DNA of 64,000 nt from Kordia algicida OT-1. Lineage in GTDB: Bacteria; Bacteroidota; Bacteroidia; Flavobacteriales; Flavobacteriaceae. The position numbers and the translations under genes are program-made. The stretch lies in assembly GCF_000154725.1 (NCBI RefSeq), contig NZ_DS544873.1:1092758-1156757 (forward strand), read 5' to 3'. Of the stretch, positions 16,885 through 25,978 are shown piece by piece. How positions within the stretch are numbered: position 1 is the stretch's first letter; each line of letters starts with the position of its first letter. The notes under the pieces were generated by a model. That model was not told the origin of the DNA, did no database searches, and saw nothing but the letters and a program-made list of their open reading frames with translations.

Positions 16885-18174
16885 TTATTTCTTCTTCGGC
16901 TGAAAAACAGGTAATAATTTTGAAGAAACTTCTCCAAAACCAATACGTACATGCTCATTTTTACAATGTCCGCGCATGGTTACAGTATCGCCATCATTGA
17001 TAAAAGTACGTTCAGAACCATCATTTAATTTCACAGGATTTTTTCCTGCCCAAGACAATTCTAGCATAGAACCGTATGAATCAGGTGTTTTTCCTGACAA
17101 CGTTCCGCTTCCCATCATATCTCCAGAATTTACAGGGCAACCATTGATCGTATGATGTGTTAATTGTTGCGCCATGTTCCAATACATATATTTAAAATTA
17201 GAACGCGAAACAATCGTTTCTTCTCCGTTTTCAGGTGTAATTCCTACTTCCAAATTGATGTCGTAGCTTTTCTTTCCTGTATATTGTAAATACTCTAATT
17301 GTGGTTTTAATGGTTTTGGCGTTTCTACTCTAAACGGTTCTAAAGCGTCCATAGTAACAATCCAAGGTGAAATTGACGAAGCAAAACTCTTTCCTAAAAA
17401 TGGTCCTAATGGCACATATTCCCACTTTTGAATGTCACGCGCGCTCCAATCATTAAATAAAACCACGCCAAAAATATAATCTTCGGCTTCTTCAATCGGA
17501 ATTGGTTCTCCTAAATGATTGGCATCTGTAGTGATGAACGCCATTTCTAATTCAAAATCGACACGTTTTGAAGGACCAAATACAGGCGTATCTGCTCCAG
17601 CAGGCAATGTTTGCCCTTGCGGACGATGAATTGGAATTCCCGACGGAATGATCGAAGAACTTCTTCCATGGTAACCAACAGGTACATGAAGCCAATTGGG
17701 CATCAAGGCATTTTCTTCACCACGAAACATTTTTCCAACATTTGTAGCGTGTTCTATACTTGAATAAAAATCTGTATAATCGCCAATTTGTACTGGCAAT
17801 TGCATTTCTATTTCGTTTAGGGTAAAAATAACGCGCTCGCGGTGTTCTTTATGATCGCGCAAAGCGGCATTATCGGCATCAAAAATATCTCCTATACGGT
17901 TTCGCACCAAGCGCCATGTTTTCTTTCCATCAGAAATAAAATCATTTAAGCTGTCTTGCAAAAAAATATCATCTGTAAGCGGAATTCCATCAAAATATCC
18001 TAATTGATGTAACGCACCTAAATCTATAGCATAGTCGCCGATTCGGGTTCCAATGGTAATCACGTCGTCTCTGGTGAGAAAAACGCCAAAAGGTATGTTT
18101 TGAATTGGAAAATCGCTATCAGGAGCAACTTCTAGCCAAGTTTTGCGATTGGGATTATTGGTTGTATCTGGCAT
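16885..18174 (-). CDS. fahA: Fumarylacetoacetase
   Basis: Last enzyme of tyrosine breakdown: hydrolyses fumarylacetoacetate to fumarate and acetoacetate. The 429-residue product has the length and two-domain form of the eukaryote-type enzyme: the SH3-like N-domain (IPFGVFLTRDDVITIGTRIG) and the FAH fold with NWLHVPVGYHGRSSSI, DFELEMAFI, VVLFNDWSARDIQKWEYVPLGPFLGKSF (metal and substrate site) and GSGTLSGKTPDSYGSMLE. The other tyrosine genes (hppD, hmgA) are not in the window. It is monocistronic and divergent from glyA. Confidence 0.95.
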   Translation of the reverse strand: MPDTTNNPNRKTWLEVAPDSDFPIQNIPFGVFLTRDDVITIGTRIGDYAIDLGALHQLGYFDGIPLTDDIFLQDSLNDFISDGKKTWRLVRNRIGDIFDADNAALRDHKEHRERVIFTLNEIEMQLPVQIGDYTDFYSSIEHATNVGKMFRGEENALMPNWLHVPVGYHGRSSSIIPSGIPIHRPQGQTLPAGADTPVFGPSKRVDFELEMAFITTDANHLGEPIPIEEAEDYIFGVVLFNDWSARDIQKWEYVPLGPFLGKSFASSISPWIVTMDALEPFRVETPKPLKPQLEYLQYTGKKSYDINLEVGITPENGEETIVSRSNFKYMYWNMAQQLTHHTINGCPVNSGDMMGSGTLSGKTPDSYGSMLELSWAGKNPVKLNDGSERTFINDGDTVTMRGHCKNEHVRIGFGEVSSKLLPVFQPKKK

Positions 18175-18296
18175 AGTTGTGTTGAATGTTTATTATTTTA
18201 TAAAAATTGTTATTTCTATTCAAATATATGAGTTTTATATATGAGTTATGGAATCTAAATCATATTTTTGGTTTTTATTAACATAGAGTCAAAATA

Positions 18297-19571
18297 ATGC
18301 AACGCGACGAACAAATTTTTGAATTAATTCAAGCCGAAAAAGAAAGGCAATTAGAAGGATTGGAATTGATCGCTTCTGAGAATTTTGTAAGTAATCAAGT
18401 TATGGAAGCCGTAGGTTCTGTACTGACAAATAAATACGCTGAAGGATATCCCGGAAAGCGTTATTACGGCGGCTGTGAAGTCGTTGATGAGGTAGAAACC
18501 ATCGCCATTGAGCGCGCCAAAGCTTTGTTTGGAGCTGCTTGGGTAAATGTACAACCACACAGTGGAAGTCAGGCAAATACTGCTGTTTTTGCAGCATGTT
18601 TGAAACCTGGGGATAAAATTCTAGGATTCGATTTGTCTCATGGAGGACATTTAACACACGGTTCGCCTGTAAACTTTTCAGGGAAATTATATACGCCTTC
18701 ATTTTACGGAGTAGAAGAAGATACAGGTGTTTTGAATTACGATAAAATTCAAGAAATAGCAACTAAAGAGCAACCAAAAATGATTATCGCGGGCGCATCT
18801 GCTTATTCTAGAGATATCGATTTTAAACGTTTTCGCGAGATTGCAGATAGTGTAAATGCTTTGTTATTGGCAGATATTTCGCATCCTGCAGGTTTGATTG
18901 CCAAAGGAATTTTAAACGATCCAATTCCGCATTGTCATATTGTAACAACAACAACACATAAAACCTTACGTGGACCGCGTGGTGGAATGATTATGATGGG
19001 AAAAGATTTTCCAAATCCGTTTGGAATCACGCTTAAAAATGGAAAATTGCGTAAAATGTCTTCACTTTTAGATGGCGCTGTCTTTCCTGGAAATCAAGGT
19101 GGACCACTTGAACATGTTATTGCAGGAAAAGCAATTGCTTTTGGAGAAGCGTTGACAGATGAATTTATGCATTACATTTTACAAGTGCAGAAAAACGCGC
19201 AGGCAATGGCTAATGCTTTTGTTGAAAAAGGATATAAAATTATTTCTGGCGGAACGGATAACCACATGATGTTGATTGATCTTCGCAATAAAAATATCAC
19301 TGGAAAAGAAGCAGAAGCAGCTCTTGGAAAAGCAGATATTACGGTCAATAAAAATATGGTTCCTTTTGATGATAAAAGCCCGTTTGTAACTTCTGGTATA
19401 CGTATCGGAACTGCAGCCATTACAACACGTGGTTTAAAAGAAGAAGATATGGGATTGATCGTTGAGTATATTGACGAAGCTATCACAAATTTTGAAGATG
19501 AAGCGAAGTTAGAAAACATTGCTTTCAAAGTAAATACAATGATGTCAGACAGACCTTTGTTCAAAGCTTAA
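18297..19571 (+). CDS. glyA: Serine hydroxymethyltransferase
   Basis: PLP enzyme that interconverts serine and glycine while loading one-carbon units on tetrahydrofolate. The 424-residue product shows [32 protein letters not shown], and the PLP lysine Lys222 in [15 protein letters not shown] Bacteroidetes-type -7 element (TATTTTTG, fitting TAnnTTTG) lies at 18263-18270, 26 bp before the ATG. A 13-bp inverted repeat follows the gene at 19576-19622. Confidence 0.97.
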   Translation: MQRDEQIFELIQAEKERQLEGLELIASENFVSNQVMEAVGSVLTNKYAEGYPGKRYYGGCEVVDEVETIAIERAKALFGAAWVNVQPHSGSQANTAVFAACLKPGDKILGFDLSHGGHLTHGSPVNFSGKLYTPSFYGVEEDTGVLNYDKIQEIATKEQPKMIIAGASAYSRDIDFKRFREIADSVNALLLADISHPAGLIAKGILNDPIPHCHIVTTTTHKTLRGPRGGMIMMGKDFPNPFGITLKNGKLRKMSSLLDGAVFPGNQGGPLEHVIAGKAIAFGEALTDEFMHYILQVQKNAQAMANAFVEKGYKIISGGTDNHMMLIDLRNKNITGKEAEAALGKADITVNKNMVPFDDKSPFVTSGIRIGTAAITTRGLKEEDMGLIVEYIDEAITNFEDEAKLENIAFKVNTMMSDRPLFKA

Positions 19572-19575
19572 TAAT

Positions 19576-19622
19576 GAAGTGATTTAAACTTTTTTGATTT
19601 GCTAAAAAATTTAAATCACTTC
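19576..19622. terminator. Hairpin after glyA
   Basis: GAAGTGATTTAAA (19576-19588) and TTTAAATCACTTC (19610-19622) are perfect 13-bp complements around a loop with T- and A-runs. It starts 4 bp after the glyA stop. There is no T-run after it, so termination is likely but not textbook. Confidence 0.5.
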
Positions 19623-19703
19623 AATATCTATAATAAGCAATTGTGTAATTTTTTAACATAAAATTAAGATTTCATATATTTGTTACTTTCAAAAGTTGCG
19701 GAT

Positions 19704-21416
19704 ATGAAAAATTACACAATTGCTATTTTATCATTCCTTTCCTTTTTTCTGGGAAATGCACAAATTTCGTTTGAAGAAAAAGCGTTCGATTTAGGAATCA
19801 ACATTACAGGAAATTTTAGCACACAACTTGGCGGCGTTAGTTTTTACGATTATGACAACGATGGTTGGGACGATTTGACTTTTGCGAGTAAAGAAAACTT
19901 TCCTGTTCGGTTTTTTAAAAACAATTCGGGCACTTTCGTGGAAGAAACTTTCAATATGACCATTTCTGGACATTCTAAGCAGGTTTTGTGGGTTGATTAT
20001 GATAATGATGGCGACAATGATTTGTTTGTAGCACGATTGGACGCAGCGAATAAGTTATACAACAATGACGGAAACTTTAATTTTACAGATGTTTCCGCTA
20101 TTGCGGGAATTCCTTCTACGATTCTATTTACGTATGGTGCTTCTTTTGGCGATTATGATAATGATGGCGATTTAGATTTGTTTTTGAGTAATAAAGATGA
20201 TAATAAAGTCATTCCAAATCAATTGTATCGTAATAATGGCAACGGAACGTTTACCGATGTTTCGCTGATTGCAGGAATTAGCAATGTAGGACATTTATCG
20301 TTTTGTTCTTCCTTTTTTGACTATGATAATGATGGTTTTTTAGATATTTATATTTCTAATGACCGATTTGCCAATACCAATATTCTCTACAAAAATAACG
20401 GAAACGGAACGTTTACTGACGTGAGTGCTTCTTCTGGGGCAGGAGTTGCGGCAAACGCCATGTCTACTACGATTGACGATTATAATTATGATGGTTTTTT
20501 AGATATTTACGTAACAAATACTACGGAAGGAAATCATTTATTAAAGAATAATGGCGATGGAACTTTTACAGATATTGCCACATCTTCAGGAACTATTTTT
20601 AATAGTATAGGTTGGGGCGCAAATTTCTTTGATGCTGATAATGATACCGATATGGATTTGTATGTGTGTAGCATGATTAACGATCCGAATTCTGGCTTGT
20701 TGACTTCTGGTTTTTATGAGTGTGACACAGGAAATAATTATACAATTCCAACTACAGCTGGTTTTGCTAATGATACATTTACAAGTTTTTCAAATGCTAT
20801 TGGCGATGTTAATAATGATGGTTATCAGGATTTTATCGTGGTAAATCAAGCACCAGAGAATCACGCTTTATGGAGAAATACTGGCGGAACTAACAATTGG
20901 TTAAAAGTTAAACTTAACGGAGTTAATAGTAATAAAGCTGGAATTGGTGCAAGAATCAAGGCAACGGTAAACGGACAAGCGATGTATCGTTATGTATTGT
21001 GTGGCGAAGCTTTTTTAGGACAAAATTCGGCAACAGAAATTTTTGGAATTGGAACAGAAACGACCATTGATATGTTGGAAATTTTCTGGCCAAGCGGCAT
21101 TCAAGATACATATACCAACTTAACTGCCAATCAATTGTTGACAGTTACCGAAGGAAGTACATTGAGTATTAATGAAGAAATCACTTCAACCTTCAACGTG
21201 TATCCAAATCCTGCATCGGATTATGTGACGATTTCTACGACAGTTTCTGAACCGTACAATGTCACTATTTTTGATAGTTTAGGAAAAGAAGTGTTCACTC
21301 AAAAACAACAAAACAATCAAGCTCGCATTGATGTTTCAAACATTTCTGGCGGAATTTTCTTTTTAGAGATTCGCACAAAAACAGCTAAAACTGTTCAGAA
21401 ATTAGTAATTAAATAG
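19704..21416 (+). CDS. Secreted FG-GAP/VCBS and UnbV domain protein with T9SS tail
   Basis: A 570-residue exported protein. It has a signal peptide (MKNYTIAILSFLSFFLGNAQ), then about seven FG-GAP/VCBS repeats rich in Asp-Asn-Asp-Gly calcium loops (DYDNDGDLDLFLSN, DYNYDGFLDIYVTN), an ASPIC/UnbV domain at about 395-480 (GIGARIKATVNG, FWPSGIQDTY), and a type A T9SS sorting domain from VYPNPASDYV to the end. This CRTAC1-like layout marks a cell-surface or released protein. I use ATG 19704 instead of the upstream TTG 19680 because the signal peptide begins there; a TATATTTG -7-like box lies at 19675-19682. Confidence 0.9.
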   Translation: MKNYTIAILSFLSFFLGNAQISFEEKAFDLGINITGNFSTQLGGVSFYDYDNDGWDDLTFASKENFPVRFFKNNSGTFVEETFNMTISGHSKQVLWVDYDNDGDNDLFVARLDAANKLYNNDGNFNFTDVSAIAGIPSTILFTYGASFGDYDNDGDLDLFLSNKDDNKVIPNQLYRNNGNGTFTDVSLIAGISNVGHLSFCSSFFDYDNDGFLDIYISNDRFANTNILYKNNGNGTFTDVSASSGAGVAANAMSTTIDDYNYDGFLDIYVTNTTEGNHLLKNNGDGTFTDIATSSGTIFNSIGWGANFFDADNDTDMDLYVCSMINDPNSGLLTSGFYECDTGNNYTIPTTAGFANDTFTSFSNAIGDVNNDGYQDFIVVNQAPENHALWRNTGGTNNWLKVKLNGVNSNKAGIGARIKATVNGQAMYRYVLCGEAFLGQNSATEIFGIGTETTIDMLEIFWPSGIQDTYTNLTANQLLTVTEGSTLSINEEITSTFNVYPNPASDYVTISTTVSEPYNVTIFDSLGKEVFTQKQQNNQARIDVSNISGGIFFLEIRTKTAKTVQKLVIK

Positions 21417-21423
21417 TCTATTT

Positions 21424-21783
21424 TTAGAATAAATACAAGATCGCTAGAATTAATAACGCCATTCCAACAATTACTTTAAAAGGCATTAATTTTTTAGAGA
21501 TTTTTACTAATGAGCCACCAATGGCAGGAATTTGACTCAATACATGTGTAAGCAGTAATAATCCGCCAGCAATGGCAACTGCACTGTATATAATATGCTT
21601 GAAACCTAATAAATACCAAATTCCTAATCCTAGAGAGATTCCTCCAATAGTTGTTGTAAATGGGATTAATTTTTTAGCAATATTATTGAAGAAATCGCTT
21701 TTGCCATCAAGTTTATCCAAAGCGGTTATTCCAAGTAAAATTCCAGCCATAATATTAGCGATGTCAAATATAAGTCCAAGCAT
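21424..21783 (-). CDS. Small membrane protein, function unknown
   Basis: A 119-residue protein with four hydrophobic segments (IFDIANIMAGILLGI, GISLGLGIWYLLGF, YSAVAIAGGLLLLTHV, VIVGMALLILAILYLF). Short polar loops contain Lys-Lys-Leu-x-Pro-Phe twice (KKLIPF and KKLMPF), suggesting an internal duplication of a two-helix unit. I recognise no family. It is convergent with the preceding secreted-protein gene, whose stop is only 7 bp away. Confidence 0.75.
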   Translation of the reverse strand: MLGLIFDIANIMAGILLGITALDKLDGKSDFFNNIAKKLIPFTTTIGGISLGLGIWYLLGFKHIIYSAVAIAGGLLLLTHVLSQIPAIGGSLVKISKKLMPFKVIVGMALLILAILYLF

Positions 21784-22027
21784 GATTGTCTAATTTTTAA
21801 GTTTATTTATTCTTTATTTTTGGTTTTCCTTCTAAGATACACATAAAAAAAGAATCTTAAAATAGCTGCGTTTTTTTACGATGGTTTTCGGTATGTGGTA
21901 ATGTTTTTTAGATAAAGTGAGTGCGTCGGTATTAATGGTAAAATCATCATGATTTGTATGTTTTATGATGAAATATACCTGTTGTGCTTAGAAAAGCTAA
22001 CTTGATTTTCCGTAGTTTTCTCTTTCG

Positions 22028-23593
22028 TTAATCGTCAAAAGTAGTGAAGTTGTAAGCGCCAACATCTGAAGGATTTGTTCTCGGATTTCCTAAAAGATCA
22101 CTCTGAACCGCAGGAATATTTGAGGTATTTCCTTCTCCAATAGCCGCAGAATCTGCTCCAATGAAAAATTCGTTGTTGGCTGTGTCTTTGTAATCAATCG
22201 TGTTGGAATTTATGACCAATTCGATTTCATCAAAGATGGCCGAGTTGTTAAAGGCGTATAATTCGTCATTTAAGAATCGGTTGTTGAAGTCATCAAATTT
22301 TATCAAACAATTTCTAAAATTGTAGTTTAACAACACGCTTGAATCGTTTTCTACTTTTTGTAAAATAAGTTCAATACTATTGCTTCCATCAATGATACAG
22401 TTTGAAAAATCAGCTTGTTCTAAATCTGCCGTAAAAACAGTTCCATCACCAACTTCTAAAAAATTATCGATTAAAACCGTTGGTGCTACTCTAAAGCTGT
22501 TGGTCCAATAGTTGGCAAACGTACAATGTCTAAAAGTATATTCGCCACCTAAATTTAAGTATAAAGACGCTTGTCCTGCGCTACCAATCACGCTATTGTT
22601 CGCTTCAATATGTCCTGTACGTGCCAATAAACCAATGGTTGCGCTATTATATATTTTAGAATTGTTGAGTGTTAATGTCGGATTCGTAGTTCCATCACTG
22701 TTTTCCGTTAAGATTCCGACAGAAGCATTTTTTATTGTTGCGTAATTGATGTTGTTGTTTGTACTTCCATCGGTAAGCCAAATGGTTCCCCATTGCCCTG
22801 GAACGTTTGCAAAACCTGGTTCTAAACGATCGCCTTCAAAAATAACTTCGCCTTCTAAGTCTTCGGTAGTGCTTAAAACACCGTTCACTTGTAACGATCC
22901 CATATTTCCGATGATAAGTCCAGAATCTGCATGAAAATGCACACGTGCGCCAGCTTCAACAGTTAAAACATCGTTTTGACCAACCGCTGCGTATCCGTAA
23001 ACAACATAAGGTTTTTCGTTGGTCCACGTAAGTTCAGAATCTTCCAAGAAGAAACCTTCAATGCGAGTTTCGTTACCTTCATCATCTACGCCGAGCAATA
23101 AGGTTTCAACCGTTCCATCATCAAATTGTTGCGGATAGAGAAAAACAGCATCTTGAACTAAGGTGACCAATTCAACTTTTTGTTGATTGTTTCCTGTGTC
23201 AAATTCGATTGCATCCGTGTATAAAAATTGATTTCCGCCAGCAAAGTCGTTGATATCCAACGTTGTTTCTACAAAAATAAACATGCTATCATTTGCCAAC
23301 AGTTCTACATCTTGAAATACTTTTCCAGCAATTCCATCTACATTTAAACGGTAATTGGAACTTTCGCCTTCGCCCAATTGAATGGTAGGAATGCGAATAT
23401 CGTCGTCACTTCGATTATATACTTTTAAGTTGTATGTACTAGAACCAATGTTGGTAAAAACAGTATCGAGATACACGGTATCTTTAGAGAATTGAAGTTG
23501 TCCTGAACTTGGCACAGTTACAAAATCTTTACGGCACGAACTCCAAAGTATGGTAATAGCAAGAATTAAAAAAGTATATAAATATTTTTTCAT
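22028..23593 (-). CDS. Beta-helix repeat lipoprotein with choice-of-anchor Q ending
   Basis: A 521-residue lipoprotein: signal and lipobox ITILWSSCRKDF, then an Ig-like segment, then a right-handed parallel beta-helix region of about residues 210-450 with short turns rich in Asn and Asp (SKIYNSATIGLLARTG, NSVIGSAGQASLYLNLGG, NCIIDGSNSIELILQ). The end, LLGNPRTNPSDVGAYNF, is the choice-of-anchor Q motif found after such helices. It is probably surface-exposed and binds or cleaves a glycan. No catalytic site can be assigned. Monocistronic. Confidence 0.85.
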   Translation of the reverse strand: MKKYLYTFLILAITILWSSCRKDFVTVPSSGQLQFSKDTVYLDTVFTNIGSSTYNLKVYNRSDDDIRIPTIQLGEGESSNYRLNVDGIAGKVFQDVELLANDSMFIFVETTLDINDFAGGNQFLYTDAIEFDTGNNQQKVELVTLVQDAVFLYPQQFDDGTVETLLLGVDDEGNETRIEGFFLEDSELTWTNEKPYVVYGYAAVGQNDVLTVEAGARVHFHADSGLIIGNMGSLQVNGVLSTTEDLEGEVIFEGDRLEPGFANVPGQWGTIWLTDGSTNNNINYATIKNASVGILTENSDGTTNPTLTLNNSKIYNSATIGLLARTGHIEANNSVIGSAGQASLYLNLGGEYTFRHCTFANYWTNSFRVAPTVLIDNFLEVGDGTVFTADLEQADFSNCIIDGSNSIELILQKVENDSSVLLNYNFRNCLIKFDDFNNRFLNDELYAFNNSAIFDEIELVINSNTIDYKDTANNEFFIGADSAAIGEGNTSNIPAVQSDLLGNPRTNPSDVGAYNFTTFDD

Positions 23594-23927
23594 TGTAATG
23601 TTTTAATGATCTAAAATCGCGGTAACGACTCATTTGCTGTAAAAATATAACTTTTTGAAATTCTTATTATTGTTTCAGGGATTTAATTTTTTCAAGAATA
23701 GTTGGGTAACATCTTTATAAAAGTGATACTGTAGAATATATATCAGTATTTTATGATGAGGTTTAGGTTACTTATCAAGTCTTAGCTGTAGTATTTAAAA
23801 GTATAACGACAACCATGAAAAAAAGTTTATTATTTAAATAACAGCAATAGCTCATGTCTTATAATATTATCGGATTATTTACAAGACTTGGTAGCACAGA
23901 AGCTCCTTTTTTAGGAGCTTCTTGTAT
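23594..23927. other. 334-bp intergenic region ending in a hairpin
   Basis: Holds the promoter of the beta-helix gene on its left and, at 23898-23922, a 9-bp inverted repeat (AGAAGCTCC / GGAGCTTCT) with a T-rich loop, 6 bp from the stop of the gene at 23928, probably its terminator. A nine-codon ATG frame (MKKSLLFK) near 23816 is too short to support. Confidence 0.5.
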
Positions 23928-24803
23928 TTACGATTTATTTTGTGCATTTTTTGCTTTGCGTGCTGCACGTCGTTTTGCGCGTTTTTCTTTCCATTTTTTC
24001 TTTTGGAATTTGAAGTAGTTCTCAGTTCGTTGATCTCGTTCTTTGATTTCTTCTTTGGTCATCGGTTTGGGATACCATGTTTTATCATAATCGCTTACAT
24101 AACCATATTCATCAGCTCCTGGCATCTGAAAGCATGCACCACCAACGACAGTAACTGCCACAAGATCATCACCAGATTCTAGTTTGGCATTGTATTCAAG
24201 CCTAGTTTTTGTTATTTTGATTGCTTTAGTCGTGAATCCAACATAACTTATTTGAATTTCATCGCCTACTTTTACCGTAATTGAGTAGTTTCCATCAAAA
24301 TCGGTAGTTTTTCCAATTGTTGTATTTTTTATTACGATGCTTGCGCCTGGTAACGGCATTCCACTTTCATCTGTAATTGTTCCTTTTATGACGATACTAT
24401 CTTTTTTTATAGAAGTATTTTTTCTTTCTAAAGAACTTATATTTAAGGATTTAAAATGTGAATTGTCTACTTTTTCTATTTTTGATTTTTTGTGATTTGT
24501 TGATTTCGTTTCCTGCGAAAATAGCGCCATTGGTAATAATAAAGAAGCTGCATACGACAACCAATGATTCCGTTTTTTTCTATCTGCAATCAGTTTCCTA
24601 CCCAATTGTGAAACATGAAATCGTCCGCAAAGGTTTCCATTTTTTGAAAAATGGTTGATAATTTCTTCATCGCTTTTAGCAGAAAAGTCAATGACTTCTT
24701 TTGTACAAACGTTACAGAATTTACCCTTTTCAGTTGGCGACATTTTGTTCCAATCTTCGTGACAAGGTTCAGGAATACTCACAATAATTTCAGGATGTTT
24801 CAT
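23928..24803 (-). CDS. Cys-motif and carboxypeptidase-regulatory-like domain protein, copy B
   Basis: A 291-residue protein. The N-terminal part has a conserved Cys set, Cys14, Cys30, Cys33, Cys59 (PCHEDWNKM, GKFCNVCTKEVIDFS, NLCGRFH), possibly metal-binding. A hydrophobic segment WLSYAASLLLPMALF (about 80-95) follows, then a CarboxypepD_reg-like beta-sandwich at about 137-215 (GTITDESGMPLPGASIVIKN, TDFDGNYSI, ISYVGF). The end is strongly basic (KKKWKEKRAKRRAARKAK). It is a paralogue of the adjacent upstream gene, 9 bp away. Function unknown; the membrane topology is cytosolic Cys domain, periplasmic sandwich. Confidence 0.8.
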   Translation of the reverse strand: MKHPEIIVSIPEPCHEDWNKMSPTEKGKFCNVCTKEVIDFSAKSDEEIINHFSKNGNLCGRFHVSQLGRKLIADRKKRNHWLSYAASLLLPMALFSQETKSTNHKKSKIEKVDNSHFKSLNISSLERKNTSIKKDSIVIKGTITDESGMPLPGASIVIKNTTIGKTTDFDGNYSITVKVGDEIQISYVGFTTKAIKITKTRLEYNAKLESGDDLVAVTVVGGACFQMPGADEYGYVSDYDKTWYPKPMTKEEIKERDQRTENYFKFQKKKWKEKRAKRRAARKAKNAQNKS

Positions 24804-24812
24804 AGGATTATC

Positions 24813-25709
24813 TTATTGGTCAGAAGCTTCTCTTTTTGCTTTACGTTCTGCGCGTCGTTTGGCTCTTTTAGCACGTCTTTTTTCGCGCTTTTCCAACCAG
24901 CGTTCGCGTTGACGTTTAAAATATTTTCGTGTACGTTCGTTTCTAGCTAAAACTTCCTTTTCTGTCATGGCTCTTGGATAGGAAGTTATATCATATTTAC
25001 TAACATAACCATATTCATCAGCTCCAGCAGGTTCAAAATAACAAACAATTCCAATCGTTAGTGAATCTTCAGGTTCAAGTATTGTATTGTAAATACTGTT
25101 GTTTTTGTTTACTTGGACTTCTTTTGTTTTAAATCCTACATAGCTTATTACCAAAACATCTCCTGCTTTTGCATTAAGTTCATAGTTTCCATCAAAATCA
25201 GTAGTTTTTCCTATCACACTTCCTTTTATCATTACAGTTGCGCCTGGTAATGGCATTCCTGTATCGTCTGTAATAGTTCCTGTGATGGTGAATTGTTCTT
25301 TTTGAATTGTATGAGTTGTAGTTGCTTTTCGTTGCAATGAACTTATATTGAGTGATTTGTAATCTGAAACATCAACCTGTGTTGTTTTTACAGTATTGCG
25401 TTCTTTTTTTGGTTTTTCATTAGAAAATAATGCCATTGGTAATAATAGCGAAGCTGCATATGATAACCAATGATTCCGTTTTTTTCTATCTGCAATCAGT
25501 TTTCTATCCAATTGTGATTGATGAAATCGCCCGCAAAGATTTCCATTATTTGTAAGATATTTAATAACTTCTTCATCGCTTTTAGCGGAAAAGTCTACAA
25601 CTTCTTTTGTGCATGTGTGACAAAATCTTCCTTTTTCTGTTGGTAACATTTTGTGCCAGCTTTCATGACAAGGTGCTGGAATTTGTACGATGATTTCAGG
25701 ATGTTTCAT
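24813..25709 (-). CDS. Cys-motif and carboxypeptidase-regulatory-like domain protein, copy A
   Basis: A 298-residue first gene of the tandem pair. Residues 1-95 are almost identical in pattern to copy B (MKHPEIIVQIPAPCHESWHKM, FCHTCTKEVVDFSAKSDEE, WLSYAASLLLPMALF), then GTITDDTGMPLPGATVMIKG with TDFDGNYEL, and a shared C-terminal motif EPAGADEYGYVSKYDITSYPRAMTEKE. The final 40 residues are Lys/Arg repeats (KREKRRAKRAKRRAERKAK). The pair arose by tandem duplication; linker regions have diverged. Copy B begins 9 bp downstream, so they form an operon. Confidence 0.8.
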   Translation of the reverse strand: MKHPEIIVQIPAPCHESWHKMLPTEKGRFCHTCTKEVVDFSAKSDEEVIKYLTNNGNLCGRFHQSQLDRKLIADRKKRNHWLSYAASLLLPMALFSNEKPKKERNTVKTTQVDVSDYKSLNISSLQRKATTTHTIQKEQFTITGTITDDTGMPLPGATVMIKGSVIGKTTDFDGNYELNAKAGDVLVISYVGFKTKEVQVNKNNSIYNTILEPEDSLTIGIVCYFEPAGADEYGYVSKYDITSYPRAMTEKEVLARNERTRKYFKRQRERWLEKREKRRAKRAKRRAERKAKREASDQ

Positions 25710-25978
25710 TGGGTTGATTTCTAATTACTTTTCAAAGAAAAATCAAAATAGCTTCTGATAAAACCAACAATGAGTAAACAGGCATTTTTAATGAGTGAAC
25801 TTATGAGTTTATTAGTTGATGAGTTTATTAGTTTATTAGTTGCTTTCAAAGAATAATTCAGCATCTAACATTCGACATTTAAAATTCATAAGAAGTTTAT
25901 GAGTTGATGAGTTTAATAGTTTAGTCTTTGAAACTATAAGCAGAGTAAATAGCTTAACCAGCAACCAGCAACCAGCAA
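25710..25978. repeat. Degenerate tandem repeats between two minus-strand genes
   Basis: Contains imperfect heptads built on TTATTAG and ATGAGTT (about 25796-25845 and 25889-25923), and three copies of AACCAGC at 25956-25976 directly against the stop codon of the VIT/vWA gene (TAG, 25979-25981). No gene. See the heptamer finding. Confidence 0.6.

Noticed and set aside
23816-23840. MKKSLLFK mini-frame that resembles the start of a RiPP leader
   Set aside because: It stops after eight codons and no core follows in any nearby frame.
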